Below are positions 9,347-17,899 of a DNA stretch of 64,000 nt, piece after piece. The notes beneath the pieces were generated by a model. It saw only the letters and a program-made list of their open reading frames with translations. It did no database searches and was not told the DNA's origin. The translations under genes and the position numbers were made by a program. Numbering within the stretch: position 1 is the stretch's first letter; every line of letters begins with the position of its first letter. The DNA lies in contig JBDRKJ010000006.1 of assembly GCA_043814035.1 (NCBI GenBank), positions 24,913 through 88,912 on the forward strand, in the 5' to 3' direction. Source of the stretch: Peribacter sp043814035. Its GTDB lineage: Bacteria; Patescibacteriota; Gracilibacteria; Peribacterales; Peribacteraceae.

Positions 9347-9604
9347 TTATGGCATGTCGAGAGACGTGTCTGGTGATGGGGTGGGCAGAAGCCAACGAAC
9401 GGGCGTGAGGAAGAAATCGAGTGTGCCTGTGAGCGCCGCTACCGAGAAGAAGAACAGGATCACCGCTGTGAGGATGATAACGTTGTACACACCGCCGAAG
9501 TATTCCATCCACTCGCCCACACCAATCATCTCTGCCACGCTCTCGCGATACTTCACAAGCAGAATGGAGCAGACGATGCCGACGAGTCCGAGAAAGGCGG
9601 TCAT
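9347..9604 (-). CDS. Small two-TM membrane protein
   Basis: An 85-aa protein with two hydrophobic segments (about residues 3-20 and 41-63) separated by a short polar loop, ending in a proline-rich tail. It sits 3 bp downstream of thioredoxin and reads in the same direction, so it is probably in the same transcript. Layout and size resemble SecE-like or other tiny membrane subunits, but there is no recognisable signature. Confidence 0.6.
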   Translation of the reverse strand: MTAFLGLVGIVCSILLVKYRESVAEMIGVGEWMEYFGGVYNVIILTAVILFFFSVAALTGTLDFFLTPVRWLLPTPSPDTSLDMP

Positions 9605-9607
9605 AGA

Positions 9608-9928
9608 TTAACCGATGGCATTGTCGATTTCCTTCTTTACATCCTCTTTGGGCTTGGCGCCGATGAACGTTGCGACGGGCTTGCCTTCTTTGAACATGAC
9701 GAACGTGGGGATGCTCATTACATTGAACTGTCCGGGTGTTTCGGGATTCTCGTCGACGTTGAGCTTCACGATCTTTGCCTTGCCTTCATACTCTGTGGCG
9801 AGCTCATCGATGACCGGACCCATCATTTTGCAGGGGCCGCACCACGGTGCCCAGAAATCGACGAGCACAGGGAGTGGTGACTGCAGAACATCTGCCTGGA
9901 ATGTTGCGTCGGTAACGGCGTTGGCCAT
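9608..9928 (-). CDS. trxA: Thioredoxin
   Basis: A 106-aa cytosolic thioredoxin with active-site WCGPC inside FWAPWCGPCKMM, the cis-proline in MSIPTFVMF and the terminal helix KKEIDNAIG. The frame stays open to an ATG at 10000, but MANAVTDATF (start 9928) matches normal thioredoxin length and the upstream extension looks spurious. It is followed by a small membrane protein gene with a 3-bp gap. Confidence 0.95.
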   Translation of the reverse strand: MANAVTDATFQADVLQSPLPVLVDFWAPWCGPCKMMGPVIDELATEYEGKAKIVKLNVDENPETPGQFNVMSIPTFVMFKEGKPVATFIGAKPKEDVKKEIDNAIG

Positions 9929-10025
9929 AGTCAGAGGCGTAGAAGATAAGACAGGGACGAGGATAGCGGCAGAGCAAATTATTGGAAAGTGTACGGGCAC
10001 ACAGAACTAGTGTGTTCTGCATCAC

Positions 10026-11309
10026 TTACTCCGATCGGCCCTTGAGCAGCAGATCCTTGGTGATTTTCTTGCCGGTCTCAACGGCGGGCTGCCCGTATAT
10101 GTCAAGCCGGTAGAGCTTGCCGAGAAAGACGACTTCAGCGAGCAGTAAGAAGAAGAGCTGTCCTAAATGACGTTCATCGAGGCGTGGGAGCGTGATAGTG
10201 GCGTGCGGGCGCTTGACGGAGGTGAGCGCAGCGGCCGTGCCCAGAGCGCACGCATCGAGGAGCTGGCCGAAGGTTTTGCCTTGCAGATGCGTAAAGGGTT
10301 CTGGCAGGTGTTCCGGTAGGTAGACGCGCGGCTTCTCTTCTTCGCGAATGAAGAGCAACCACTGCTCTCTTGGCCCGGCCATCCACTGCTGTAGCAGTGA
10401 GTGCTGATCCTGCGTGCCGATGGCGGCAGTCGGAATGGGGTTCTTCGTTTCGGTCTTGCCCAGGCTTTCGGCAATCAGCTGCTGATCCCAGCGGGCGATG
10501 GAAGCGAGGCGTTGGGAGTAGGGCATGATGACGCGGATGGAGTAGCCGCGTTTGAAATCGAGCAAATACTGCACGGCAGCGAGCAGGGCGGCCGGGTTCT
10601 CATCAATGGAGGTATTCTGACAGAGGGTGTCCATTTCCTTCGCTCCCCGCACGAAGCTCTCGATGTTCGCATCGAGCAGCGCCAGCGGCAACAGTCCCAC
10701 GGGTGTGAAGATGGAGTAGCGTCCGCCAATTTCTGCGGGAATGGTGAGCATGCGAATGTCTTCTTCAAGACAGAAGCTGCGCAGGGGACCTCCGAAGGGA
10801 TCGGTGAGAGCAATGGTGTAGCGTGACGCATTATCCCCGCGGGCAGCCTTCATCTTTTCGTAGCAAGTGAAGAAGAGGCTCATGGGTTCTAAAGTGCTGC
10901 CTGATTTACTCGCCACGACGAGCAATGTTTGGCGCCAGTCAACGATCTTGAGTACGGTTTCGACGAAGGCAGGATCGATGGAGTCAAGAACGATGAACTC
11001 CAGTGTCTCGGGTGTCTCGAACGCCTCCTGTATCACTTTGGGGCCGAGGCTCGATCCGCCGATTCCCACCCAGACGACAGTACGAATGCGTTCGGCTTTC
11101 GCCCAGATCGCCACCTCCTTCACCGCTTGCACAGTGTCTTTGTCGTAGGGAGCCATCGACCAGGAGTGCTGTCCTTTTTCGCGCTCCTTGAGCCACTCCT
11201 GCGCGTAACGACGCACGCCGGTACGTAGAGCGCTCAGCTCCTGATCAGGAACACCAAATGAGGGGGTGATCGCTTTTGCCAGTGCCTGTGTGACGGAGAG
11301 GTCTAGCAA
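10026..11309 (-). CDS. pgi: Glucose-6-phosphate isomerase
   Basis: A 427-aa protein interconverting glucose-6-P and fructose-6-P. Signature regions include VWVGIGGSSLGPKVIQEAF, the phosphate-binding VVASKSGSTLEPM, and GGRYSIFTPVGLLPLAL. Length is near the short bacterial form (about 450 aa). It stands alone on the minus strand between thioredoxin and ruvA. It links to the alpha-glucan cluster at 47-52 kb, whose glucose products would enter here after phosphorylation. Confidence 0.95.
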   Translation of the reverse strand: MLDLSVTQALAKAITPSFGVPDQELSALRTGVRRYAQEWLKEREKGQHSWSMAPYDKDTVQAVKEVAIWAKAERIRTVVWVGIGGSSLGPKVIQEAFETPETLEFIVLDSIDPAFVETVLKIVDWRQTLLVVASKSGSTLEPMSLFFTCYEKMKAARGDNASRYTIALTDPFGGPLRSFCLEEDIRMLTIPAEIGGRYSIFTPVGLLPLALLDANIESFVRGAKEMDTLCQNTSIDENPAALLAAVQYLLDFKRGYSIRVIMPYSQRLASIARWDQQLIAESLGKTETKNPIPTAAIGTQDQHSLLQQWMAGPREQWLLFIREEEKPRVYLPEHLPEPFTHLQGKTFGQLLDACALGTAAALTSVKRPHATITLPRLDERHLGQLFFLLLAEVVFLGKLYRLDIYGQPAVETGKKITKDLLLKGRSE

Positions 11310-11374
11310 GAGGTGAGGAAGGTAAGGAGAGTAAGGAAGGTGAGGAAGGAGAGTAGCCCTCTGCGACTGCGATT

Positions 11375-11953
11375 CTAGAGGGAGCGGAGAGCTGCGGCCA
11401 CGCGGTCTTCGGTTGTGGCGAGGTCGGCAGGAAGAGACTTGAGTGTGTGGGTGATGGTGGGCGCGTCGTAGCCGAGGGCCTCGAGAGCGGCAATGGCATC
11501 GGGGTCCATCGCAAATTGCACGACCCCTCCCACACTCTCGGTGAAGAGCGCAGGAAATTTCTCTGCGAGTGATTTCAGTTCTACGAGCAGCGTCTCTGCC
11601 GTCTTCTTTCCGATGCCTTTGATGGAGGTGAGGGGAGAGGCTTCACCTTCTCGAATGGCCATGCTAATGAGTCCGCGTGGCACACTACAAATCTCCAGTG
11701 CCATGCGTGGGCCGATGCCGGCCATACCTAAGAGCTTCTCGAAGAACACGCGGCTTTGTGCTGTCAGGAATCCAAAGAGATCGAAGCGATCTTCGCGCAC
11801 GAATGTTGAAATCCAGAGTTTCGTGGTGTCACCTTCCTCTACGTGTTCCCAAACATCCAAGGGCACCAGCACACGGTATCCCACTCCACCCACGTCTACG
11901 GTGAGTTCTCCTGGGTTGTGTCGCGTCACGGTTCCATGGAGGTGAGCGATCAT
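11375..11953 (-). CDS. ruvA: Holliday junction DNA helicase subunit RuvA
   Basis: A 192-aa protein starting MIAHLHGTVTRHNPG (the frame is open to 12061, but family starts match the ATG at 11953). The N-terminal OB fold is followed by helix-hairpin-helix motifs (LLGMAGIGPRMALEI and LTSIKGIGKKTAETLLVELK) and a C-terminal domain III (DAIAALEALGYD). RuvA tetramers bind four-way junctions and load RuvB. ruvB and ruvC are not in this window. Confidence 0.95.
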   Translation of the reverse strand: MIAHLHGTVTRHNPGELTVDVGGVGYRVLVPLDVWEHVEEGDTTKLWISTFVREDRFDLFGFLTAQSRVFFEKLLGMAGIGPRMALEICSVPRGLISMAIREGEASPLTSIKGIGKKTAETLLVELKSLAEKFPALFTESVGGVVQFAMDPDAIAALEALGYDAPTITHTLKSLPADLATTEDRVAAALRSL

Positions 11954-12068
11954 AGGAAGGGAGTGTAACAGAGAACTGCGTGACAGTGCAGCACACCGTT
12001 CTTTACACGAGTCGAAAGCAGCATCGTCCATTGAAATATCGCTCATCGCCAATTCTCTCATTTTCCGC

Positions 12069-12074
12069 TATAAT
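12069..12074 (+). promoter_or_regulatory. Consensus -10 element upstream of the M23 peptidase gene
   Basis: A perfect TATAAT ends 10 bp before the GTG at 12085. No good -35 is visible. The short distance means the mRNA would be leaderless or nearly so if GTG-12085 is used; otherwise translation starts further in, for example at the GTG near 12178 just before the hydrophobic segment. Confidence 0.4.
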
Positions 12075-12084
12075 GTGAGGAAAC

Positions 12085-13371
12085 GTGAATACCAAAACCA
12101 ACCCTTCGGCTTGCCCTGCAAAGCAGGGATCGCTCCCTTCGGCTTTGCTCAGGGCAGGCAGGGCAAGTCGCACTGCCGTGGCGGTGGTCTTACTTGGGGG
12201 ACTCATACCACTGCTCTCGTTTGCCCTCGTATTCTCTGATGAGAAACGGGATGCTGAGCAGGCATACCGTGTGGCGGTCGAAGAGGCCTCGGCGGAATAC
12301 CGTCGCACGCGCAGCCTGCCGTCACTCTTTCGTCGCTACACAGCAGAACTCCAAGAGGCACAGGAGCGTCTGCCCAGGCTTATGCGCGACAAGCGCGCAC
12401 TCCGTTTGCAGATTGCACAGGTTCAGAAGTCCATCACTGCGCTAGAGCAGCGATACGGATGGCATGCTGTGGCCGAGGACTCACTGTCTTCTGTCGCATC
12501 CGCAGATATTGCCGAGGCATTTCGCTCTGCGGAGCGTACGCAGTCAGTTCTGGGATCCGATACCCCCAGACTTTCGTTCTTTCGGCGCGTGCTCGTTTCT
12601 TCGTTCGGCGATGTCATGAAAGAAGACCTGAAATCCGGGATGATTCGCAGCATTCTACTGGCGCGCATACGTGTAGAGGATTTGCAGAATCAATCGCAGG
12701 AGCTTAAGGCACAGCACGAGGTGCTGCGTAGTGATGCACTTCGTCTTACGGAGCAGGAGGAACGTGCATCGCGCGGGCTTAAAGTGACAGAAGCACAACT
12801 GAAAAATATTCAGACGACCGTTGAGGAAGTTCACACACAGGTACTGAAGATGCAAGGTGCGCTCGCGCGTATCGATGCCAAGATTCGCAGTCGCATCGAA
12901 CGGGAATTACTCGAGAAGGGATTACTCACTCCCGGTGCGATCGATCGTTCGGCGATTCCCGTGACTCCACAATTTGCATGGCCAGCATATGGACCGCTCT
13001 CGGCTGGATTCCTCGATGCATCGTATCAGGAGTACTTCGGCATTCCCCATTATGGAATGGATATCGTCATCGGGCAGGGGACCCCGGTCTTCAGCGCGGC
13101 GGATGGTGTGGTATTCCTCGCACGTGATGGTGGCGCGAGTGGTTATTCTTACGTGCTGGTGGGTCACCGCGGTGGCACGGCCACGCTCTATGGTCATCTT
13201 TCGAAGATCTCCGTCACGAGCGGCCAGGATCTGCGGCAGGGTGAGCCTGTCGGCTTGAGCGGCGGAGCAGTGGGGGCGTATGGATCCGGGCCCACCACCA
13301 CAGGGCCGCACCTGCACTTTGAAGTCATCAAAGACGGAACGAACATCAATCCCAGAAACGTGCTGCCCTAA
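12085..13371 (+). CDS. Murein hydrolase activator-type M23 peptidase with coiled coil (EnvC-like)
   Basis: A 428-aa protein with a hydrophobic signal/anchor (about residues 32-52), a long coiled coil (about 60-280) and a C-terminal LytM/M23 domain. The domain has HYGMDIVIGQGTPVFSAADG with the metal His and Asp, GHLSKI, and the GPHLHFEV motif with the HxH pair. This is the EnvC/NlpD-like layout acting on cell-wall peptides during division. Residues about 9-28 (CPAKQGSLPSALLRAGRA) are encoded by a palindromic repeat (12110-12167), so the natural start may be downstream of it. The gene stands alone, divergent from ruvA. Confidence 0.88.
   Translation: MNTKTNPSACPAKQGSLPSALLRAGRASRTAVAVVLLGGLIPLLSFALVFSDEKRDAEQAYRVAVEEASAEYRRTRSLPSLFRRYTAELQEAQERLPRLMRDKRALRLQIAQVQKSITALEQRYGWHAVAEDSLSSVASADIAEAFRSAERTQSVLGSDTPRLSFFRRVLVSSFGDVMKEDLKSGMIRSILLARIRVEDLQNQSQELKAQHEVLRSDALRLTEQEERASRGLKVTEAQLKNIQTTVEEVHTQVLKMQGALARIDAKIRSRIERELLEKGLLTPGAIDRSAIPVTPQFAWPAYGPLSAGFLDASYQEYFGIPHYGMDIVIGQGTPVFSAADGVVFLARDGGASGYSYVLVGHRGGTATLYGHLSKISVTSGQDLRQGEPVGLSGGAVGAYGSGPTTTGPHLHFEVIKDGTNINPRNVLP
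12110..12167. repeat. Palindromic repeat in the 5' end of the M23 gene
   Basis: Perfect 10-bp arms CTTGCCCTGC/GCAGGGCAAG bound a 58-bp element with a nested hairpin CCCTGCAAAGCAGGG. The interior TCCCTTCGGCTTT is similar in style to the other TTCGG-looped repeats in this window. The element lies within the open reading frame of the peptidase without breaking it. Confidence 0.75.
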
Positions 13372-13482
13372 GCGGTTTTGTCCTGGAATACTTTGACGAA
13401 CTTCGCCTGAGTCTGGATGATGGCCAGTCCGGTCAAGGATTTGTTCATTAACATGTTCCTCATTCGAGAAAGGAGGTCACCC

Positions 13483-13776
13483 ATGGGTTACCTCGCTGTC
13501 TTGATCTCCTGCATACTCGCAGGTGTTGGGTACTACGGACTCCGGCGACGCTCCATCTGGGAGAACGTCGAAATGGGATGTTTCAACGGTTGCCTTATGG
13601 TGATCGGTGGAGTCATTACCATGGGCGTGTGCGTTCTCGTATTTCATCTTCAGTTGAATTATGGGGCACACGTTGCTGTGGGTCTAGGGAGCTTCTACGG
13701 CTCCTTTTTCTTCCTTCGGTTCTGCGACTACCTCGAAGGTCGCTGGAATCGTAAAAAGGAGGATGATCCCCCTTGA
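13483..13776 (+). CDS. Small three-TM membrane protein
   Basis: A 97-aa protein starting MGYLAVLISCILAGVGYYG. The start is fixed by a strong Shine-Dalgarno AAAGGAGGT seven bases upstream, one of very few in the window, although the frame is open from 13417. Three hydrophobic segments (about residues 2-18, 33-55 and 60-80) precede a charged tail ending KKEDDPP. A terminator follows within 10 bp, so this is a single-gene unit. No family recognised. Confidence 0.7.
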   Translation: MGYLAVLISCILAGVGYYGLRRRSIWENVEMGCFNGCLMVIGGVITMGVCVLVFHLQLNYGAHVAVGLGSFYGSFFFLRFCDYLEGRWNRKKEDDPP

Positions 13777-13780
13777 TTGG

Positions 13781-13814
13781 AGGAGGAAGGCAACGTGTCT
13801 TTCCTCCTTTTTTA
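13781..13814 (+). terminator. Rho-independent terminator after the small membrane protein gene
   Basis: Stem AGGAGGAA/TTCCTCCT followed by TTTTTT, beginning 5 bp after the stop codon at 13776. Confidence 0.85.
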
Positions 13815-13883
13815 TTTCATGAAAGGAAAACCTCGCGGTTTTCCTCTCATGAGTTCTCCTTTCCCTTTAATTGAGTGCCTGCA

Positions 13884-13914
13884 GTGCTGGGTCTAAGTCA
13901 GAGCCACCCAGCAC
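13884..13914. repeat. Intergenic stem-loop
   Basis: Perfect 9-bp arms GTGCTGGGT/ACCCAGCAC around a 13-nt loop. It lies between the converging small-membrane-protein gene and rsmI. Another hairpin (AGGAAAACC/GGTTTTCCT) lies near 13824-13845. Neither has a clear T-run. Confidence 0.6.
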
Positions 13915-13968
13915 TTCGGCACGGTTATTTGCGGGCTTCGCCCACATTTAGGTGAGAAATATTTACGA

Positions 13969-14652
13969 TTACTGTGCGCCGATGATGAGCACGAATTCTC
14001 CCTTCTTTGTGATGGATTGTGCAATCTCGGGAAGTCCGGTGACGGTTACCGAGATGATTTCCTCGTGCATCTTGGTAAGTTCCCGTGCAATGACGATGCG
14101 GCGGTCGGGTTGCTCCTTTAGTGCTTCTGCGAGTTCTATCAGGGTGCGCTCGATGCGGTGTACTGACTCATAGAAGACGATGGTCCGTTCCTCCTGCACG
14201 AATGACTTCAGCAGTGTCTGACGTCCTTTTTTAAGAGGCAGAAATCCCAGGTATATGAAGCGGTTGATAGGGAGCCCCGAAGCGCTGAGTGCAGCCAAAA
14301 ACGCCGCTGGTCCCGGTATGACTTCGATGGGGATACTCTCACCGCGCATGCGGGAGATGAGGGCGTAGCCGGGGTCCGAAATGCCGGGGGTACCGGCATC
14401 GCTCACGAGGACGAGGTGCTGGCCTTCGATGAGCCTTCTTACGAGGTCATCTACTTTTTTGGGATTGCTGTATCCGTGGCAGCTAATGAGCTCCTTTCGC
14501 GGAATATCCAGCAATTTCAGGAGCTGGCCGGTCACGCGTGTGTCTTCACAGACGATGGCGTCACACTTCTTGAGTGTTTCGATGGCACGGAGGGTGATGT
14601 CACCCAGATTACCAATGGGAGTGGAAACAATAGACAGCATCGTGAGCAGCAT
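13969..14652 (-). CDS. rsmI: 16S rRNA (cytidine1402-2'-O)-methyltransferase
   Basis: A 227-aa tetrapyrrole-methylase-fold enzyme that 2'-O-methylates C1402 in the decoding centre using SAM. Family motifs are IVSTPIGNLGDITLRAIETL, CEDTR, LVSDAGTPGISDPG and VIPGPAAFLAALSASGLP. The C-terminal extension of longer RsmI proteins (about 280 aa) is missing. The likely start is the Met at 14640 (MLSIVSTPIGNLG) or the one at 14652. It diverges from gyrA across about 155 bp. Confidence 0.95.
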   Translation of the reverse strand: MLLTMLSIVSTPIGNLGDITLRAIETLKKCDAIVCEDTRVTGQLLKLLDIPRKELISCHGYSNPKKVDDLVRRLIEGQHLVLVSDAGTPGISDPGYALISRMRGESIPIEVIPGPAAFLAALSASGLPINRFIYLGFLPLKKGRQTLLKSFVQEERTIVFYESVHRIERTLIELAEALKEQPDRRIVIARELTKMHEEIISVTVTGLPEIAQSITKKGEFVLIIGAQ

Positions 14653-14807
14653 ACCTTTTTTGTCCTATTGCCGATCCTCATTTGTCCTTTTGTTGTATTT
14701 TGTGTTGTTTTGTTTGTTATGGAATCCGAGTGATTTTCCGTGACGGGGACTTTTTTCCTTCCAGGAAATCTGTATCATCACTCCACACTTCAGCCCCTTG
14801 ATTTTTC

Positions 14808-17480
14808 ATGCCCAAGAAATCTGACAAACCAGCGGAACCCGAGCGCAACGAGCCGAAAGATAACGGAGAACAGGCCGTTCCCGAGGCCGCTTCTCCTGCA
14901 AACGGATTGCCTGTGCAGGACTTCACAAATCTGTCCAACATCGGCACGATTGTTCCGCGTCCGATTGTGCAAGAGATGGAGGCGAGCTATTTGGATTACG
15001 CCATGAGCGTGATCGTCGCACGCGCACTCCCCGATGCACGTGACGGCCTCAAACCTGTGCATCGACGGATTCTGTACTCCATGTCGGAGCTGGGTCTGCG
15101 GTCCACAGCCAAGTTCCGCAAGTGCGCCCTCGTCGTCGGAGACGTGCTCGGTAAATATCACCCCCACGGCGATAGCGCTGTGTACGAGGCTCTAGTCCGT
15201 ATGGCGCAGGATTTCTCGATGCGTTACCCTATTATTCACGGACAGGGAAACTTCGGTTCCATCGATGGCGATGGTGCTGCTGCGATGCGATACACCGAGG
15301 CAAAGATGGCCAAATTTGCCGATGAGATTTTGCAGGATATTGAAAAGCAGACGGTTGATTTCATGCCGAACTACGATGCGACGCGTAAGGAGCCGAAGGT
15401 CATGCCTGCCAAGTTGCCGCATCTGCTTCTCAATGGCACCGTCGGCATCGCCGTCGGTATGGCCACGAATATTCCGCCACACAATCTGGTGGAGCTTGTG
15501 GATGCCTCTATCCACCTACTCGAGCATCCCGATGCGACAGTGGAGGAACTACTCGAATTTGTGCAGGGGCCGGATTTTCCCACTGGTGGCATCGTTTACA
15601 ACAAGGAGGCGATCAAGCAGGCGTACCTCACGGGTCGCGGGTCCATCGTGGTGCGTGCAAAGGCGCAGATTGAAGAGGTGAAGGGCCGCTACCTCATCCG
15701 CGTATCGGAGATTCCCTATCAGGTGAACAAATCTACGATGATCGAAAAGATGGCTCGTCTTGTACAAGATAAGGCCATCGACGGCATCTCTGACATTCGT
15801 GATGAGTCTGATCGCACGGGAATTCGCATCATCGTGGAGCTCAAGAAAGATAGTTATCCGCAGAAGGTTCTCAATCAGCTCTTCAAGCATACCGATCTGC
15901 AGACGAGCTTCGGCTACAACATGATTGCCCTCGACGGAGGGCTGCAGCCGCGACTCCTCAACCTGCAGGAAGCACTCGAGCTCTTCGTTGCACACCGTCG
16001 CGAGGTCGTGCGTCGTCGTGTGACGTTCGATCGCGATCGTGCCAGGGAGCGCGCACATATCCTTGAGGGATTGAGTCTGGCACTCAATGACATCGACAAG
16101 GTGATCCAGACGATCAAGAAGAGCGAGACGAAAGAGATGGCCAAAGAGAACCTAGTGAAGAAGTTCAAACTCTCCGAAATTCAGGCGGATGCTATTTTGC
16201 AGATGCGTCTGCAAACGCTGGCGGGCCTCGAGCGCAAGAAGATTGAAGATGAACTTGCCGAGAAGAAGAGATTCGTTGCCGAGTGCGAGGCGATTCTCAA
16301 AGATCCCAAGAAGATCGATAAGATCATCAAAACGGAGCTGCTCGAAATCAAAGAATCGTTTGGCGACGCGCGTCGCACGACAGTTGTGAATCACGATGTG
16401 GGCGATTTCTCGGCCAAAGACACAATCCCCAATGCTCCGATGATCGTTACGCTCACGCAGACGGGCTACGTGAAGCGCTTGAGCCCCATGCAGTTCCGTG
16501 CTCAGCAGCGCGGCGGCAAGGGGGTCAAAGGAATGACGACCAAGGAGGAAGATGAAGTACTGTCACTTCTGCATGTGATGAATCACGATGACCTGCTCTT
16601 CTTCACCAATACGGGGCGTGTCTTCAAGCTGCCTGCGTATGAGCTTCCGCAGGGGAGCAGGGTGGCCAAGGGTCAGGCGATTGTGAACCTGCTCCAGTTA
16701 CAACCCGAGGAGCGCGTGACGGCGATTCTGCGTGCACAAATGGAGGGCAAGAAATTTCTCTTCATGGTCACGCGCGGTGGCACGGTGAAACGTACGGAGC
16801 TCGGCGAATTCGCCAACATCCGCCGGTCCGGGCTCATCGCGCAGAAGATGCCTTCGGGTGACGAGCTTCGATGGGTCGTCGAAACGGACGGCAAGAATGA
16901 AGTTATCCTGCTTACGCAGAAGGGAAAGGCCATTCGCTTCAAGGAGGATGATGTCCGTCACATGGGTCGCGCGGCAGCCGGTGTGCGCGGCATTAAACTC
17001 GGCGCGGGTGATCGGGTGGTGGAGGCAGCAGCAATCACCGATCCCAAGAAATCAAAGCTCCTCGTAGTGATGGAGAACGGTCTCGGCAAGATGACGCCTG
17101 TGGAGCAATACCGCTTCCAGGGTCGTGGAGGCACAGGCGTGAAGGCTGCGCAGCTCACAGCGAAGACGGGAGACATCGTAGGCGGATGTGTGCTTGAGGA
17201 GGGCGCAGAAGGGGACTTGTTGTGTTTGAGTAAGCAGGGACAGGCCATTCGCATGGAGCTTAAAGATATTCCCTCTCTCGGTCGTGCCACGCAGGGTGTG
17301 ATCATTATGCGTCTCAACGGACGCGACAAAGTTGCCACGGTAAGCGTGGTGATGTTCGACAAAGAGAGCCAAGAGGCCGTGCTCGCTGCAGCGGAGGAAC
17401 AACGTACAGAAGAGGTGGAGGCGATTGAGAAAGAGGTGAGACGAGTGAAGCGTGCTGCACGTGCTGCGAAGAGCTCATAG
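14808..17480 (+). CDS. gyrA: DNA gyrase subunit A
   Basis: An 890-aa type IIA topoisomerase subunit that breaks and rejoins DNA. After a disordered acidic N-terminal extension of about 45 residues come LKPVHRRILYSM, the quinolone-region HPHGDSAVYEALVRMAQDF, catalytic Tyr162 in AAMRYTEAK, a coiled-coil gate, and a C-terminal beta-pinwheel with the GyrA box QRGGKGVKG (near residue 565), which identifies gyrase rather than ParC. An 83-Ser equivalent is present (GDSAVYE). gyrB is not in the window; rpmE follows 72 bp downstream. Confidence 0.97.
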   Translation: MPKKSDKPAEPERNEPKDNGEQAVPEAASPANGLPVQDFTNLSNIGTIVPRPIVQEMEASYLDYAMSVIVARALPDARDGLKPVHRRILYSMSELGLRSTAKFRKCALVVGDVLGKYHPHGDSAVYEALVRMAQDFSMRYPIIHGQGNFGSIDGDGAAAMRYTEAKMAKFADEILQDIEKQTVDFMPNYDATRKEPKVMPAKLPHLLLNGTVGIAVGMATNIPPHNLVELVDASIHLLEHPDATVEELLEFVQGPDFPTGGIVYNKEAIKQAYLTGRGSIVVRAKAQIEEVKGRYLIRVSEIPYQVNKSTMIEKMARLVQDKAIDGISDIRDESDRTGIRIIVELKKDSYPQKVLNQLFKHTDLQTSFGYNMIALDGGLQPRLLNLQEALELFVAHRREVVRRRVTFDRDRARERAHILEGLSLALNDIDKVIQTIKKSETKEMAKENLVKKFKLSEIQADAILQMRLQTLAGLERKKIEDELAEKKRFVAECEAILKDPKKIDKIIKTELLEIKESFGDARRTTVVNHDVGDFSAKDTIPNAPMIVTLTQTGYVKRLSPMQFRAQQRGGKGVKGMTTKEEDEVLSLLHVMNHDDLLFFTNTGRVFKLPAYELPQGSRVAKGQAIVNLLQLQPEERVTAILRAQMEGKKFLFMVTRGGTVKRTELGEFANIRRSGLIAQKMPSGDELRWVVETDGKNEVILLTQKGKAIRFKEDDVRHMGRAAAGVRGIKLGAGDRVVEAAAITDPKKSKLLVVMENGLGKMTPVEQYRFQGRGGTGVKAAQLTAKTGDIVGGCVLEEGAEGDLLCLSKQGQAIRMELKDIPSLGRATQGVIIMRLNGRDKVATVSVVMFDKESQEAVLAAAEEQRTEEVEAIEKEVRRVKRAARAAKSS

Positions 17481-17552
17481 CCAGAAAAAGAGAAGAATTT
17501 TTGCACGTTCCTGGCTTGCCTCACGGATCGTTCCCGCTACACTCTCCCCACA

Positions 17553-17792
17553 ATGAAGAAGGAAACTCATCCGCAGGTATTCTCTGATGCCAAGGCCACG
17601 TGCACGACCTGTAGTGCTGTGTTTCTCATTCCCTCCACTGTGAAGGAGGTGACGGTCGAAATCTGCCGGATGTGCCATCCTATCTACACAGGGAAGAAGC
17701 AGGGCGAGGCCCGCGGTGGTCGTATTGAGCGGTTCCGCAAGCGCATGGCGGCCGGTAAAGAAACAACGAAGCCCAAGGCGAAGAAGAAGTAA
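17553..17792 (+). CDS. rpmE: 50S ribosomal protein L31
   Basis: A 79-aa protein starting MKKETHPQVF with zinc-type cysteine pairs CTTC and CRMC, followed by HPIYTGKKQ as in L31. The C-terminus is a lysine-rich tail. It follows gyrA and precedes the CIRCE-hrcA region. Confidence 0.93.
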   Translation: MKKETHPQVFSDAKATCTTCSAVFLIPSTVKEVTVEICRMCHPIYTGKKQGEARGGRIERFRKRMAAGKETTKPKAKKK

Positions 17793-17864
17793 GACTTCAT
17801 GCATTATGGGAATGGGAGGTGTTTTTTGTATGCCGTGGGACTACGAAAAGATGCGGTCCGTAAG

Positions 17865-17889
17865 TAGCACTCCCCTACATCGAGTGCTA
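17865..17889 (+). promoter_or_regulatory. CIRCE operator (HrcA binding site)
   Basis: TAGCACTC, nine spacer bases, then GAGTGCTA: the CIRCE inverted repeat with its exact 9-nt spacing and only the outermost bases changed. It ends 10 bp before the hrcA start codon, overlapping a possible -10 (TATGCT at 17888). This indicates HrcA autorepression released on heat shock. Confidence 0.93.
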
Positions 17890-17899
17890 TGCTCTCACC

